Notes: generated by a model from the letters alone, not told the origin. A DNA stretch of 64,000 nt from Phymatolithon calcareum (GCA_977006965.1 OZ345364.1:620001-684000), one strand, 5' to 3'. Counted from the first letter of the stretch, positions 30,314 to 39,954 are shown. Numbers and translations are program-made.

Positions 30314-32544
30314 CTTTCAGGAGTAACTTCAGAGGGCACGGCTCAGTGACTGCTGGGACTGTTTCCTCTTCCAACCTCTGTTGGAGCTCCATATCTAGGA
30401 TATCCTTTGCCTTCTTCGCCTTCTCTCTGTACCATTTACGCGCTGCTGTGTCAATGGGGAGTCTGGAGCATCTCGTAGCCCGATACAGCACAGCATTGAG
30501 ATTTCGAATTCGTCGTTCGTGATTTCCCAGGTCTTTTTTCCCTTTCATGGAGTCTCCAAACATGTCAAACTCGCTCAGGTGATGCATATCCGCGGCCTTA
30601 AGCTCTTCTCGGGTTTTTTCTGTGCAGGACTCGTGTGTCAAAACCTCCAGAACGGATCCTCCAATAAACGACGCGTTCACGACGGCCTTTTCCGGATTTT
30701 CCATTCCCACGCGTAGCTCAGCCAATAGGGCCTTCTCATTTGACCGCTGCAAACCTTTGAAATAAAGCGGAGTGAGCTGGTCAGCACCATGGATAGGTTG
30801 AGTCCTCATCATATTTTTCCTTTTCAGTCTCTCCTTCAAGGTGAGGCCGCGTGCTGCAGGCTCTGGGAACTCTTCCTTGTCCATAGGGCGTGTGCTGCCT
30901 TTCACGCCCCCAGGCGAGCCGGCTTTCGGGGATTCCGTAGATTTTGCTCCAGTGGTAGTTCCCTCATTGTGGTGCACGTTCGAGGTGAATTGTACAGCCC
31001 TCCTGTCGCTCTCCGGTACTGGCGGGGACCATTGCTCGTCTCACGCGCCACTTGCGCCAATGTATTTGTGCTCTTGTTTTTTCCCGGATTTGTCGATGTT
31101 TCTGGGGCGTTTACGAGCCTCCGAAGCTCTCGGATTTCAGCTTCCATTACTGTCATCTTGTGTAGAACTTGGGTCATAATTGCCTTCATGGGCTCATCGC
31201 CATTGACAGCAATGCCATCCGCCTTCTTCACCGATGACGTATTGCTGTTCACTCCATCCTTCGCCAATGCCATTTCCAATTTTTTCTCCGTTTCTGCAAG
31301 CTGTATAGCCATCATCATTACGAGAGGGTTTAATGCGCGCATGCAGTGCATGCACTTACATGCCACACCATTACCCTCCTGTGCGCTTGTGATATTGAAG
31401 TGTGAGTCCAGGCTTTGTTTATGCGGCGGGCACTTTGGGCATCTCACTCCCTTCCGTACCGCGTTGAACCTCATTTTCCATTCGTGCGGTTGATTTCCAC
31501 GTTCCGTTGCAAGTATCGTCCGTTCATTCAGAGCACTCCCGCTCTCTTCAGTCTCACTTCCTTCATCACTCACTTTCTCTCTGTTTTCTTCGTCTCCTCG
31601 CTGTGATCGGATCTCATAACCGTTTGATGCTGACATCTCGGATTCAGCTTCCGACTTCATTCCACTGTGTTGAGGCTCGGGCCTCTCCGCTTCGAAACAG
31701 GAGTATTTCAGGCTGCTCACTGGCGTCGAGTGCTCTGAATAGGCGACTGGCACGCTGATTGTGATGTCCTTCTCTTGGTATACGCTACAGACTGGCAGTT
31801 GAGCTTCAGGGTCAAATTTTGAGCAGCTAACATGGAGCCCACCGTTATACTTCCAGCATACGGCTCCTTTGGCGACAGGGCCAGACTCTCGGCACCGCTG
31901 CTCCACACAGAGTGCTGCCTCACCCCCTTGTGTCATCTCCTTCTCATTCACCCACGAAGCGTCGTCTAGTGCTTCCCGAGATTCTCCCGGGGTCACGGCC
32001 GCATCCGTGGACAACATCTTTCCGTTGCTCGACAATGCTCGTGGAATCGCATCCGGGGAGCCCGTGAAGAGCTCTCGGATCGTAACATCCTTCTCCTCAC
32101 AGATGGAACATAACGCTTTCTGTGTCACCGGGTCGAGCTTTGCACAGCATATGTGTAAATCCCCTTTGCAGGTAACACACACGTCCGTAGGTGGGGAGGT
32201 CACGCGGCATCTAGGATCAACGCACTTGGCTGGTGAGGAGCACAGGATGCACTCGCACTTGCCAGTGGTGAGTTCACACTTCACCTCAGCTCGCCTACTC
32301 CACTAACTGTCGACCAAGTGGTCTCCCGGAGTGATGAGGGTTGCAGGGTTCGCACTTCCTGAATCATGGGCTTTGCGGTCGGACTTAGGGGTGCCGCCAA
32401 TGGGCGCACCTTCCTCGTCGTCATTGCATTTCTTCCTTGAATTTTCGATAAAATTCGTGGCACTTGTCATAATTCGCTCCTGCTCGCGTTCAGCATGCAC
32501 CTCGCGCACCGAGTCAGCGTTCGATCTCCGCTTGTCGGCATCCA
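30255..32544 (-). pseudogene. nLTR-1 ORF1: tandem cysteine-rich protein
   Basis: Likely starts MDADKRRSNADSVREVHAE at 32544. One in-frame TAG (about 32303) separates this from the main frame 32284-30902. Near the N terminus are two related Cys-rich units with the pattern GDLHxxCxKxDPxxQxxxCSxCxEKDxTI, the second with changed cysteines. A third cluster follows (CPKCPPHKQSLDSHFN...CKCMHC), then a helical segment (LAETEKKLEMALAKDG, VLHKMTVMEAEIRELRRLV). The frame then shifts near 30960 to 30977-30255, a basic helical region with RKWYREKAKKAKDILDME. PHD-like zinc modules in ORF1 are known from some non-LTR groups. ORF1 presumably binds element RNA; that is inference. Confidence 0.7.
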
Positions 32545-33200
32545 TTTTCCCCGCAAAGCAGCTCGAGATGAGCGCCGCAGAAGGCTCTTCCAGTGGGGTA
32601 CTCCGAATGGAGAGATAAAACCAGAGAGAATCTTTGAATCGGGAAAGAGGAAATTTCCTTTTTTCCCGCCTTTTTTTCTGCTCTAACTTACAAATAAGGG
32701 ACAAGACTCCTGGCAATTTCATAGGCTTGTTTATCGGGATTTTGACTGAGCGATCCTCTTCACATTTTTGCCACACTTGGATTGCATCTTCTAATCGCCG
32801 CTTCTTTGACACTTTGACTTCTTGTGCTTTTTTCAATGCTTTTGCTGAGGTGCTCCTCATTTCTGAGATAGATAATGTCCTTCGATAATTCTGCGATTCT
32901 TTGACAACGCGGGGAAGCAGATTCTCTCCCCACTGAACTTCTCTTCGCTCATATTGAAGTGTTCGCTGATTCCCTGTCTGAGATGTGATCGACAGCGCAT
33001 GCGTCATTTCCTGCGCTCAGCGGACCGAACTCGACTGCGTCAGAGTGCCGGCCTCTGAACACAGTGCTGCATTTGATGCTTACAAGGGAAGTTTCCATGG
33101 ACATTGCGCCTCCCTTTCGTCTGTGTTGCTGCTTTTCTCCAACGATATGCCATTCAGACCACACAGAAATCCACTTCTCGAGCATGGAAAAGAGCTTCAG

Positions 33201-33901
33201 TTTTTTTTTCCTTTCAAGTTTATTTAAAAGCCCCACAGACTTCCGAAGATATGGGCAAGGCTTCCTCTGGTGCTACCTACCTTTGTGTAGCTCACAAAAC
33301 GTCCACTAGAATCGCAGAGGGGAAAACTTAGGACTCAAAGTAGTCCTATCTCAGTCCTCTACGGGATTGTTGGTGCTTGGACTCGACCACTTTTTGCCTT
33401 GCATTCTGCGGATTAATACAGGCCTTCTTCGTTCTCCATGCGTTCTATGAGTGTCTTGCTAAATAGTAAGAGCTCATCTAGCGCCTTTTCTGTTTCCAGT
33501 CGTTTTTCTCCTTCGAGTTCGTACCCTGCTAGCGTGCGTTCAAGGGTCTCCATATGCTCTCTGGCTCTGGTGCCGAATTCTTCAGTCATACTTGTTGTTG
33601 ACACCTGTGGGAATCTGCCACAGGCATACTGCAGTGCGCGTTGTCTGTGCTTCACATTGGGGAACTTGAGGATTGCTGGCAATTCTCTTGTTTTGTCGTA
33701 TGGTATCTTTCTTTTCCGCTTCGATTCTAGGCGGTCTCCTTCCATTTCCAGAAATTTCGATGGAAGTGCTTGCGACGATTGGTTTGCTTGGATATGCTTT
33801 ACCGCTTCACCGAACGGCTCTCTGGTCTCCATCGCGGCGATATCTTTCTTCGTGTACTGCCATTCATCGTTGTTTCTTCTTTCTGGCACTTCCTTTAAAA
33901 A
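33201..33901 (-). mobile_element. nLTR-5 copy a: 5'-truncated, TSD-flanked
   Basis: A 701-bp insertion with a perfect 13-bp TSD, AAAAGAGCTTCAG (33188-33200 and 33902-33914). It begins with the reversed poly(A) tail (T-run at 33201) and carries TTTAAAAGCCCCACAGACTT in the 3' UTR. A second copy lies at 53102-54017. Confidence 0.95.
33413..33889 (-). CDS. C-terminal part of nLTR-5 ORF2
   Basis: A 158-codon frame without stops. It contains LESKRKRKIPYDKTRELPAI, FPNVKHRQRALQYACGRFPQ, EEFGTRAREHMETLERTLAG and an acidic helical end (ETEKALDELLLFSKTLIERM). This is the same C-terminal module as in nLTR-2, -8 and -11. The ATG at 33889 lies at the truncation point and is probably not a native start. 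Confidence 0.7.
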   Translation of the reverse strand: MPERRNNDEWQYTKKDIAAMETREPFGEAVKHIQANQSSQALPSKFLEMEGDRLESKRKRKIPYDKTRELPAILKFPNVKHRQRALQYACGRFPQVSTTSMTEEFGTRAREHMETLERTLAGYELEGEKRLETEKALDELLLFSKTLIERMENEEGLY

Positions 33902-33963
33902 AAAAGAGCTTCAGTGTTGCAAGTAAGTCATTCCGCAGGCCGCACAAAATGCAATATTCAAAC

Positions 33964-34533
33964 TTATCGACCGCAGAGAAATGGGATGAGCGAAGTAGAA
34001 TCCCAACCTTCTGCAACCAGACAACAGGCCTTGGAAAAGCATTTTTTCGTAGTGCTCCACTCTTTGATGGCTGGGAGCAAGCAGATTAAAGTCAAGAAGT
34101 AGACCAAGAAAGAGTCCGCCCAAATGGCATGTGGTGGCGAAGCCAGCAAAAGAACTAGAAGTGGCGTGACCGCGGCGCAATGTGGCGCAACCATCTTGGA
34201 AAATGATTTTTCTTTGTGATCGTCCTTCTCGGGTGAGTAGTTTATCACGTGCCAGTTGTATAGTGCGGAGATAAGGTCTGCGTAAATGTACGCTGTGAAA
34301 ACTTCAAACGTTGCTCCTAGAATATCGTCCGGGGTCTGAAGTTTGACAAAAATTTTACACACTTCGCCATCAGCAAGAAGGTCAGCCACGAGAACAATAA
34401 AATGTGATAGCAGATCACATGAAGATCTTTGAGGGGAATTAAATTCAACTTCTTGCAGAAAATAAGATTGAAGAGAACGGTTGTTAACTTTAGACGAACG
34501 TTGAACGAGTGTGGGGCGGACGGAATTGTGCAT
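33964..34533 (-). CDS. Hypothetical protein, weakly supported
   Basis: A 189-codon open frame overlapping the interrupted frame at 33915-34069 in a different reading frame, so at most one is real there. It contains DLLSHFIVLVADLLADGEVC and a hydrophobic stretch after MVAPHCAAVTPLLVLLLA. No domain recognised. The region upstream (34317-34703) has a second overlapping frame. Confidence 0.25.
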   Translation of the reverse strand: MHNSVRPTLVQRSSKVNNRSLQSYFLQEVEFNSPQRSSCDLLSHFIVLVADLLADGEVCKIFVKLQTPDDILGATFEVFTAYIYADLISALYNWHVINYSPEKDDHKEKSFSKMVAPHCAAVTPLLVLLLASPPHAIWADSFLVYFLTLICLLPAIKEWSTTKKCFSKACCLVAEGWDSTSLIPFLCGR

Positions 34534-35169
34534 TGTATGGTGAGAAATGCGCTTTGATCAGCTAGCGCCATCATCTTGAGTCTCGCCCTCGCGGACGAAG
34601 CGTGAGCTTGTGCGAAGAAGAGTTGCGACGGCGAAACAAATGCACCTATTGGGCATTGATTGTGGGCTCGCACAACTTGAGCGATAGCCATTTGTGATTC
34701 CACCTTCGAGTAGCTCTATGGGATGAGCTCGTTGGCGGGGAGCGTTGGAAGCATCTGCAAGCGCTCAGGCTCTATATATTTAATGCTCAAGGTGATAATA
34801 GATGTTGGCCTTCGAAAATTAGGAACGGCAGAGCGACGGCGGCAATCCTTCAGAGGCATGCTGTTTTGTTTGCGCTCCGGACTTTTTGTTATTCTATAGG
34901 CTTCCAGGGGGGAAGGGGACACTTGATAGCAATATCTGCGTCGAATTTGGTAGCCCTAACAAGTCTGAAAGACAAGCTAGAGAATGAATTTCAACATTGC
35001 CACGCTGAATGAAATGATGATATCCTGAAAGCAATGTGAGCGTTTTCTTGACTACGCCATTTGAGGAATCTCGCTTTTCTTTCTTTCTTGTAGGATATTT
35101 GAGATACATATAGTGTATGTTACTTCACATCTAGGGGGCCTGTAAGATGCACATCTGCTTGAGGGTAAT
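34534..35169. other. No gene seen
   Basis: Unassigned DNA; short frames only. A TATATATTTAA site lies near 34770. Confidence 0.35.
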
Positions 35170-35765
35170 TTTATCAGCCAAGCTCCGCAGTTCTCGAAGC
35201 TTCTGCAAGATGACCCGCAATGCACTTCTCAAATTCATGTGGTACTTTTCCGACACTTCCGTCCGTCCATATTTCGACATCGGCTGGTTGTACTGCATTT
35301 CGATCTAGAAGAAAAGCTTCTGCCGCGGTACGCATCTCCTCTGCATCATCCTTCGCCGAAACAGGAGTCGTGAAGGTTGAAAACCTGTTCCTGGAGCTGT
35401 CCTTCTGAATTGGTTGTTCGATCCCATTGCGTGGGAGCGCAAGGATCTCTTTCTCCGCCAGATGGTAGGTGTTCGAGTCTCACGACGACCCTACGTTGCG
35501 TCTAGTGTTCAACACATTTGTCTGGGTTGCGCGAACCACAGGAGTGTCCGGTAGAACTCGAAGTGCTTTGCCCATTACAAGGGTAGCTTGCATCTCTCCA
35601 ATAACTCGCAGGCTACGCATCCCAGTCAGTGACCGGAGCTTGGCAATTAACGTAGCTTTCAAACATCCGCTAGCCGCTCGAGCCGCTTCGTTCCGAGCGA
35701 CTTCCACCTGCTTGATTATTCTCCGCTTGATATTAATAATCATTATCACCTGGTTTTAAGCCGTA
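35170..35765 (-). mobile_element. nLTR-9: non-LTR fragment with RNase H start
   Basis: On the minus strand one frame with a single TGA reads VEVARNEAARAASGCLKATL, then LRSLTGMRSLRVIGEMQAT. This is the post-RT linker seen in non-LTR elements that carry RNase H. Further on comes DVEIWTDGSVG near 35270, with the first RNase H catalytic Asp in WTDGS. The frame ends at a TGA near 35170, before the remaining RNase H residues. This is the only RNase H-bearing non-LTR piece noticed in the window. Confidence 0.65.
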
Positions 35766-35852
35766 TTGGACGGATTATGTCCCAGAGAGCTCCAGCAGGG
35801 ATCTCAAACGGCTCGAAATGTCATCATGTTCAGGAATATTTTGCTCACTGTC

Positions 35853-36682
35853 GGGTGAAAAGTGTTAATAGGTGGATATATTGAGTAACAGTGCTAGGGC
35901 TGGTCCTGTTCTCGAGGTGAGCTTGCTTTCTTTATCAAGGAAGGGTGGCTGGTGCGACTTATATATACTACGATAGCAAACGATCTAACCCTAAAGTAAA
36001 ATGAAATTACGGAAATCACAACAACGCGAATGTCTAAGAATATCTGAAGTAAAAGGAACCCCTCTTGCTTCGGTTATCAGTGCGTTGTTGATTGGTTTTC
36101 CTTACACTGAGAACTGGATGATGGCACATATGATCAATCGCCGGTTCGAATCCCACTTGGCTCGGAGAAATGTCACGTTTAAGCGAATCAGGCGCTAGGG
36201 GCGAAAATAGCTCCGTGCACCAATCAGCTCAAGCATCCTCATCTGACATCCGGCAGGAGTATTGAGGGCGGTCTTAATTGATCAGCAGGTGTGTCCAGGT
36301 AATGCTGTAATCACCCGGTGAGATGTCTTGAAGTGTAATGTAATCCTGAGAGCGGGAAAGCTGCATATGGCGGGGGCTGTAACGTGCCTTAAGCAGAGAA
36401 ACACGAATATTTTGCACTTATTCTGCGATGCCGCCGAGCTCCATCAGCGTGAAACAGGTGCCGGCGGTATGTAAGGATGAGAAGAAGAGGACAAGAAGCT
36501 GAAGACGAGCCGGAGAGAAGCGGATGTAAGGAGAGCCAACCAATAGATCTTTTAACAAGACAGAGATATTACACTTGTAGAACAGTAACAACACGAAATC
36601 GGATGCCATCTTGTACACTGACGACAACCAATTGGAGACGAAGTGATGATTCAGTTGGAGGGGTAAATCTTGCGCTCCACAG
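35853..36682 (+). repeat. R1 copy 2: uninterrupted repeat with empty P site
   Basis: About 830 bp matching 20368-20713 plus 22363-22849. It contains GGCGCTAGGGGCG at 36191-36203 with a single CTAG (36195-36198), where copy 1 holds P3. It includes GGTTCGAATCCC near 36153, like a tRNA B box, but no tRNA fold. Confidence 0.8.
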
Positions 36683-36691
36683 TCACATTCT

Positions 36692-36730
36692 ACCCCGGCG
36701 GGAGACATATCCCATGTCTCCCGCCAGGGT
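36692..36730. repeat. Hairpin 1: 17-bp arms
   Basis: Arms 36692-36708 (ACCCCGGCGGGAGACAT) and 36714-36730 pair in 16 of 17 positions around a 5-nt loop ATCCC. Confidence 0.85.
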
Positions 36731-36765
36731 AAAAATTGACCAAATTATTCCCCAAAATATCATTC

Positions 36766-36798
36766 CGGCGGGGTGGTATATCCCAAGTCACCCCGCCG
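36766..36798. repeat. Hairpin 2: 10-bp arms
   Basis: CGGCGGGGTG (36766-36775) and CACCCCGCCG (36789-36798) are perfect complements around a 13-nt loop containing ATATCCCA. The loop and stem resemble hairpin 1, so the two are probably related. Confidence 0.8.
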
Positions 36799-36875
36799 TC
36801 CGAAACGAAAATGGGAATTCTCCTACAGCAATCAGGGATGATAAGCTGGTTATTCTCGTCAAATTGTGGTACCGA

Positions 36876-36973
36876 CCATGATTCGCAACCACTCGGTAGT
36901 CCCGCGGGGGTGATTTAGGTCCCGAGGGCCCGAAATCACGCTCGCGGGACTACCGAATGGTTTCGAATCATGG
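36876..36973. repeat. Hairpin 3: 41-bp arms
   Basis: Arms 36876-36916 (starts CCATGATTCGCAACCACTCG) and 36933-36973 pair in 37 of 41 positions around a 16-nt loop. This is the longest inverted repeat seen in the window. No coding sequence accompanies it. Confidence 0.9.
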
Positions 36974-37747
36974 CCTGTCCGTTAGGTTTTAGGCGATAAC
37001 TTACACTTGTAGCCTTGGTTTTGATTGTCTTCTTGTTTACCTTTTGAGAAGAAGAAGCAGCGTTCGTGGTTTCCTATAATTGGGGATATGTGTTGATTTA
37101 TTTTAAAAGCCCCCAAGGCCTCTCTTCAAGAGTAACAGGACCGCTTTCGCACGATTTTCCAAGCTAACGTAGTTTGACTATTCAGTATATCCTTGATTCG
37201 TATTTCTCTCCCAACAAGTGCTCTAGTGAGTCGCTTACATTCATATTCAATTTCAGGACTAATCTTGGATGAAGATAGAATGCGTTGGAGCGCGAACAAC
37301 TCAATCACGGCTGTGACACCCAAGTATGCACCTAGTACTTATTTTCTCCAAAGAGGTGCTCTGATGAATATCAGCCGTAGGCATCGCATCTGTCTCGACC
37401 TTTATATTACGGTGAGAACCACCGGTAGATTGTTCGAATCAGTTGGATTCTCGAGCGATCTTCCCTCTTCTTCCTTTGACCATAACTCATTTATTTCTTT
37501 TCGTCGCGCTTTCTTTGAGACTGAGCCCTGCTCCGCTTTATCGAGAGCTTGCTGCAGATCTTCATATTTCTTGAGACACTCTATTTCCTTGGTCGCCTCC
37601 TTAATGTCTTCATTTCTCCAAGAATACTCGTCTGCCTCATCGAGGAACTCCTTTTGTCTCACTAGACTCGCAGAAAACCTTTCTGCTTGTTGTCTTCTTC
37701 TCGTGGCTGATTGCTCTAGTCGCAACAGAAATCGCATTCTACCATGG

Positions 37748-38119
37748 AAACCGGATGAGATCCCGGCCATCCTCAGGTTTGCCAAGGTGAGACATCAACA
37801 GCTGGCCATAAAATACGCAAGCGGCAGGTTCCCTCAAGTGAGTACGTCAGAACGGCAGCAGAGCGCCACCTGGAGACAATACGCATAAACCTAGAAAAGG
37901 ATAAACTGGACCCCGGAGAAATGTTAAGAACGGAAAAGGAATTAGACTCCATACTACTCTACACCGTCGCCATAATTGACAACGTGGAGAACGACGAGTC
38001 CCTGTCTTAGGGACCAGGCGATATACTAGATCGAACAAGTTAGGAAATGCTTCTCCTGTACAGTCACAGGAGCGTTCATGAGGGCTTTCAAATAAACAAA
38101 TAAACAGTTGCAAAAAAAA
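37748..38119 (+). mobile_element. nLTR-2 copy c: TSD-flanked insertion
   Basis: 372 bp with a 10-bp TSD TCTACCATGG (37738-37747 and 38120-38129). The frame has KPDEIPAILRFAKVRHQQLA, YASGRFPQVS, then after a frameshift the family end NVENDESLS. The UTR ends AACAGTTGCAAAAAAAA. Confidence 0.9.
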
Positions 38120-38980
38120 TCTACCATGGCGGTGCTGGGCATATGTCCCAAACACATGCTTGAAGTATAAACCTTCTGCAGATTCGATTGCTGATTGTAA
38201 TTGCTTTGTTCGTGGCGTCACGTGGAGTTCATACTCCATCTTTGGCAAAATAATCGACTTGAAGATTCTAATGCATGTCACAGGCTGAAAGCGTCGAACA
38301 TCGACACCAATATCCCGCAGTTTGTGTATGCACCCCACTGCATTTCGTACTCTTGATAACGCCATCTTGTCTATTCCGCCTTTATGGTTCATGCTTATCC
38401 CGAGATGCGAGAGCCTCCATGCTTGATGAAGAACTCGACCAGCAATGTGGAAGGTGTGTTTCGGAAGTCCTTTGTATTTAATGATCTTGCTCTTTCGTGG
38501 CTTTATGATCCAGCTCATACCATTTTCCTTCGCCCAGGTCGTCGCTATATCAAGCAGCTGCTGCATTCCTTCTCCATCCTTAGATTGCAGCTGGACATCG
38601 CCAGCCAGCAGTTCTTCTGGATTATCAGAGACGTCGCTGGAGACCTTGGAGACCGCTTCCGTGAATGTGTCCATGAAGATATTGTACAGGCACGGGCTCA
38701 GTGGGGACCCTTGAGGTACTCTTCGATCGATAATGCACCATGTTCTTGTATCATTGCCTGCTGACGTGACCGACGAGAGTTTCAGAAGATATGCCACCAT
38801 CCTTGTAATTTCGTCGGGTAGCTTCTGCTCGAGTCTTTTCATGAGCATGTCTCGTGGCACCCTATCAAATGCTGCAGAGAGGTCAAAAACCGCGAAAAAA
38901 GGATGTCCATCTTTCATGTCACATTTTGCACGGAATATCGCAAACTATGTGTCTTTTCTTTCGGAAACCTAGCTGGGCAC

Positions 38981-39337
38981 TTTTTTTGGAACTGTTTAGT
39001 TGTTTATTTGAAAGCCCTCATTAACACTCCTAAGACTGTACGAGAGCAGCTTTTCGTAACTTGTTCATTCTAGTATATCGCCTGGTTCCTAATACAGGGA
39101 CTCGTCGTTTTCCACATTGTCAATTATGGTGACGGTGTAGAGTAGTATGGAGTCTAATGCCTTCTCCGTTCTTATCATTTCTCCGGAGTCCAGTTCATAC
39201 TTTGTTAGGTTCATACGTATGGTCTCCAGGTGGCGCTCTGCTGCCGTTCCGAATGTATTCGATATTACCGTCGTGCTCACTTGAGGTAACCTTCCGCTTG
39301 CGTATTTTATGGCCAGCTGCCGATGTCTCACCCCTAT
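38981..39337 (-). mobile_element. nLTR-2 copy d: TSD-flanked insertion
   Basis: 357 bp with an 8-bp TSD CTGGGCAC (38973-38980 and 39338-39345). It begins with the reversed A tail and ends in the coding part QLAIKYASGRLPQVSTT, ending at NVENDESLY-stop near 39089. Confidence 0.9.
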
Positions 39338-39954
39338 CTGGGCACTGTGAAAGCGGCAGTGTTCCCTTATGTATGAGTCGAGTGCAAAATCGATGATTTT
39401 CCTGGCTTGACGCAATATCGATGCAGCATGGGATGAGCCTTTTTGTACAAAGGGATCAGAAGAGCTTGACGTCATGCTCGCGCAAGACAGTTGAACCTTC
39501 CACATGTCTCCCATAAGGCTAGCAATATTCTCAATCCCGCTTCCTTATTCGCATGCATCATTTCAACTGCCATTCCGTCGGGGCCAAGCGCCTTCCCTTT
39601 TGGTGCTCGTGTGAATGCCCTAGTACTGTACCGCCTCATTGCCCTGTTGACTGTCAAAGCCTTTAGTGGCACATTCCAGTCTTTCTCAGACTTGCAAACA
39701 TTAGATATATACGCAGAGAACTAGCTTGGATGTACTGGACCTCCGATTGCCTTTTTCGACCTTTTCCTTCTTGTTTTTGACTTCATAATTTTGCTTGCGA
39801 CGTTGGCTTCCTCAGTGGGACCCAGTTCCTCTACTCCGTCAAGGTGTTTTTCAAATTGCTCACGTTTCGCTTTTCTTACTTGCTTTTGGATTTGTCAATT
39901 TACTGACTCCTGAGGTCAGCTACAGTTTCTTGCTAGCCACGATCACAAAGCCGG

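Larger units (their letters stand above)
27034..32683 (-). mobile_element. nLTR-1: near full-length 5.65-kb non-LTR retrotransposon
   Basis: A 15-bp TSD, TAACTTACAWATAAG with one mismatch, lies at 27019-27033 and 32684-32698. Order on the minus strand: 5' UTR (about 32683-32545), cysteine-rich ORF1, ORF2 with apurinic-type endonuclease and reverse transcriptase, 3' UTR (27271-27034) with the stem-loop at 27070-27083, AAATAAAAATCTACC and a (TTC)n tail. Both ORFs carry a few disabling changes. Fragments of the same family occur about ten more times in the window. Confidence 0.9.
26690..32940 (-). mobile_element. nLTR-6 copy b: split by a full-length nLTR-1
   Basis: The 3' part lies at 26690-27033 (C-run GGGGG on the plus strand, hairpin CTCACTGTGAG at 26728-26738, coding tail). 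The upstream part lies at 32684-32940 (minus-strand KKAQEVKVSKKRRLEDAIQ, VWQKCEEDRSVKIPINKPMK, LPGVLSLICKL). The two parts meet inside the nLTR-6 palindrome. The 5' end is truncated near 32940. Copy a (10941-11706) shows the uninterrupted order. Confidence 0.85.
32950..34069 (-). pseudogene. Hypothetical reading frame interrupted by nLTR-5
   Basis: On the minus strand an open stretch runs from about 34069 to 33915 (AFPRPVVWLQKVGILLRS, AVDKFEYCILCGLRNDLLAT). It continues in the same frame after the nLTR-5 insertion, from 33187 to the stop near 32949 (FSMLEKWISVWSEW, GGAMSMETSLVSIKC). Removing the insertion and one TSD copy gives one frame of more than 130 codons. A TAA lies just upstream of 34069; the sequence TTTAATCTGCTTGCTCCCAG there could be a 3' splice site, which is speculative. 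I do not recognise the protein. It could be a host gene or another mobile element. Confidence 0.45.
37164..39930 (-). pseudogene. nLTR-7 ORF2: RT and C-terminal tail
   Basis: From upstream: a linker (AKREQFEKHLDGVEELGPTE), APKGKALGPDGMAVEMMHAN (RT N-terminal), RQARKIIDFALDSYIREHCR, then AVFDLSAAFDRVPRDMLMKR, PQGSPLSPCLYNIFMDTF and the active-site region LLAGDVQLQSK. The last shows Gly where the first Asp of xADD is expected, so this RT is inactive. The C-terminal tail follows with EDLQQALDKAEQGSVSKKAR and ILSSSKISPEIEYECKRLT. Stops occur near 38920 and elsewhere. The frames must be read without the two nLTR-2 insertions. Confidence 0.8.
37082..39950 (-). mobile_element. nLTR-7 copy c: longest copy, opened by two nLTR-2 insertions
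   Basis: 3' end at 37082-37085 (CCCC on the minus strand), hairpin CTCTTCAAGAG at 37122-37132, coding tail 37164-37737, then RT region 38130-38980 and 39338-39950. The insertions are nLTR-2 at 37748-38119 (plus) and 38981-39337 (minus), each with a TSD. The 5' end merges into nLTR-3 sequence near 39950. Confidence 0.85.

Noticed and set aside
30789-31493. Long plus-strand open frame of 234 codons
   Set aside because: It is antisense to nLTR-1 ORF1, whose cysteine-rich units and helical segments on the minus strand make better biological sense.
36130-36175. Possible tRNA gene in R1 (GGTTCGAATCC)
   Set aside because: Only the B-box-like sequence is present; the T-stem does not pair and no acceptor or anticodon arm can be drawn.
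37193-37888. Plus-strand frame of 231 codons
   Set aside because: A chimera: the first part is antisense to nLTR-7 and only the end (from about 37748) is nLTR-2 coding sequence.
37847-38140. End of the minus-strand 356-codon frame starting at 38917
   Set aside because: Its last part is antisense to the nLTR-2 insertion; only 38130-38917 is nLTR-7 coding sequence.
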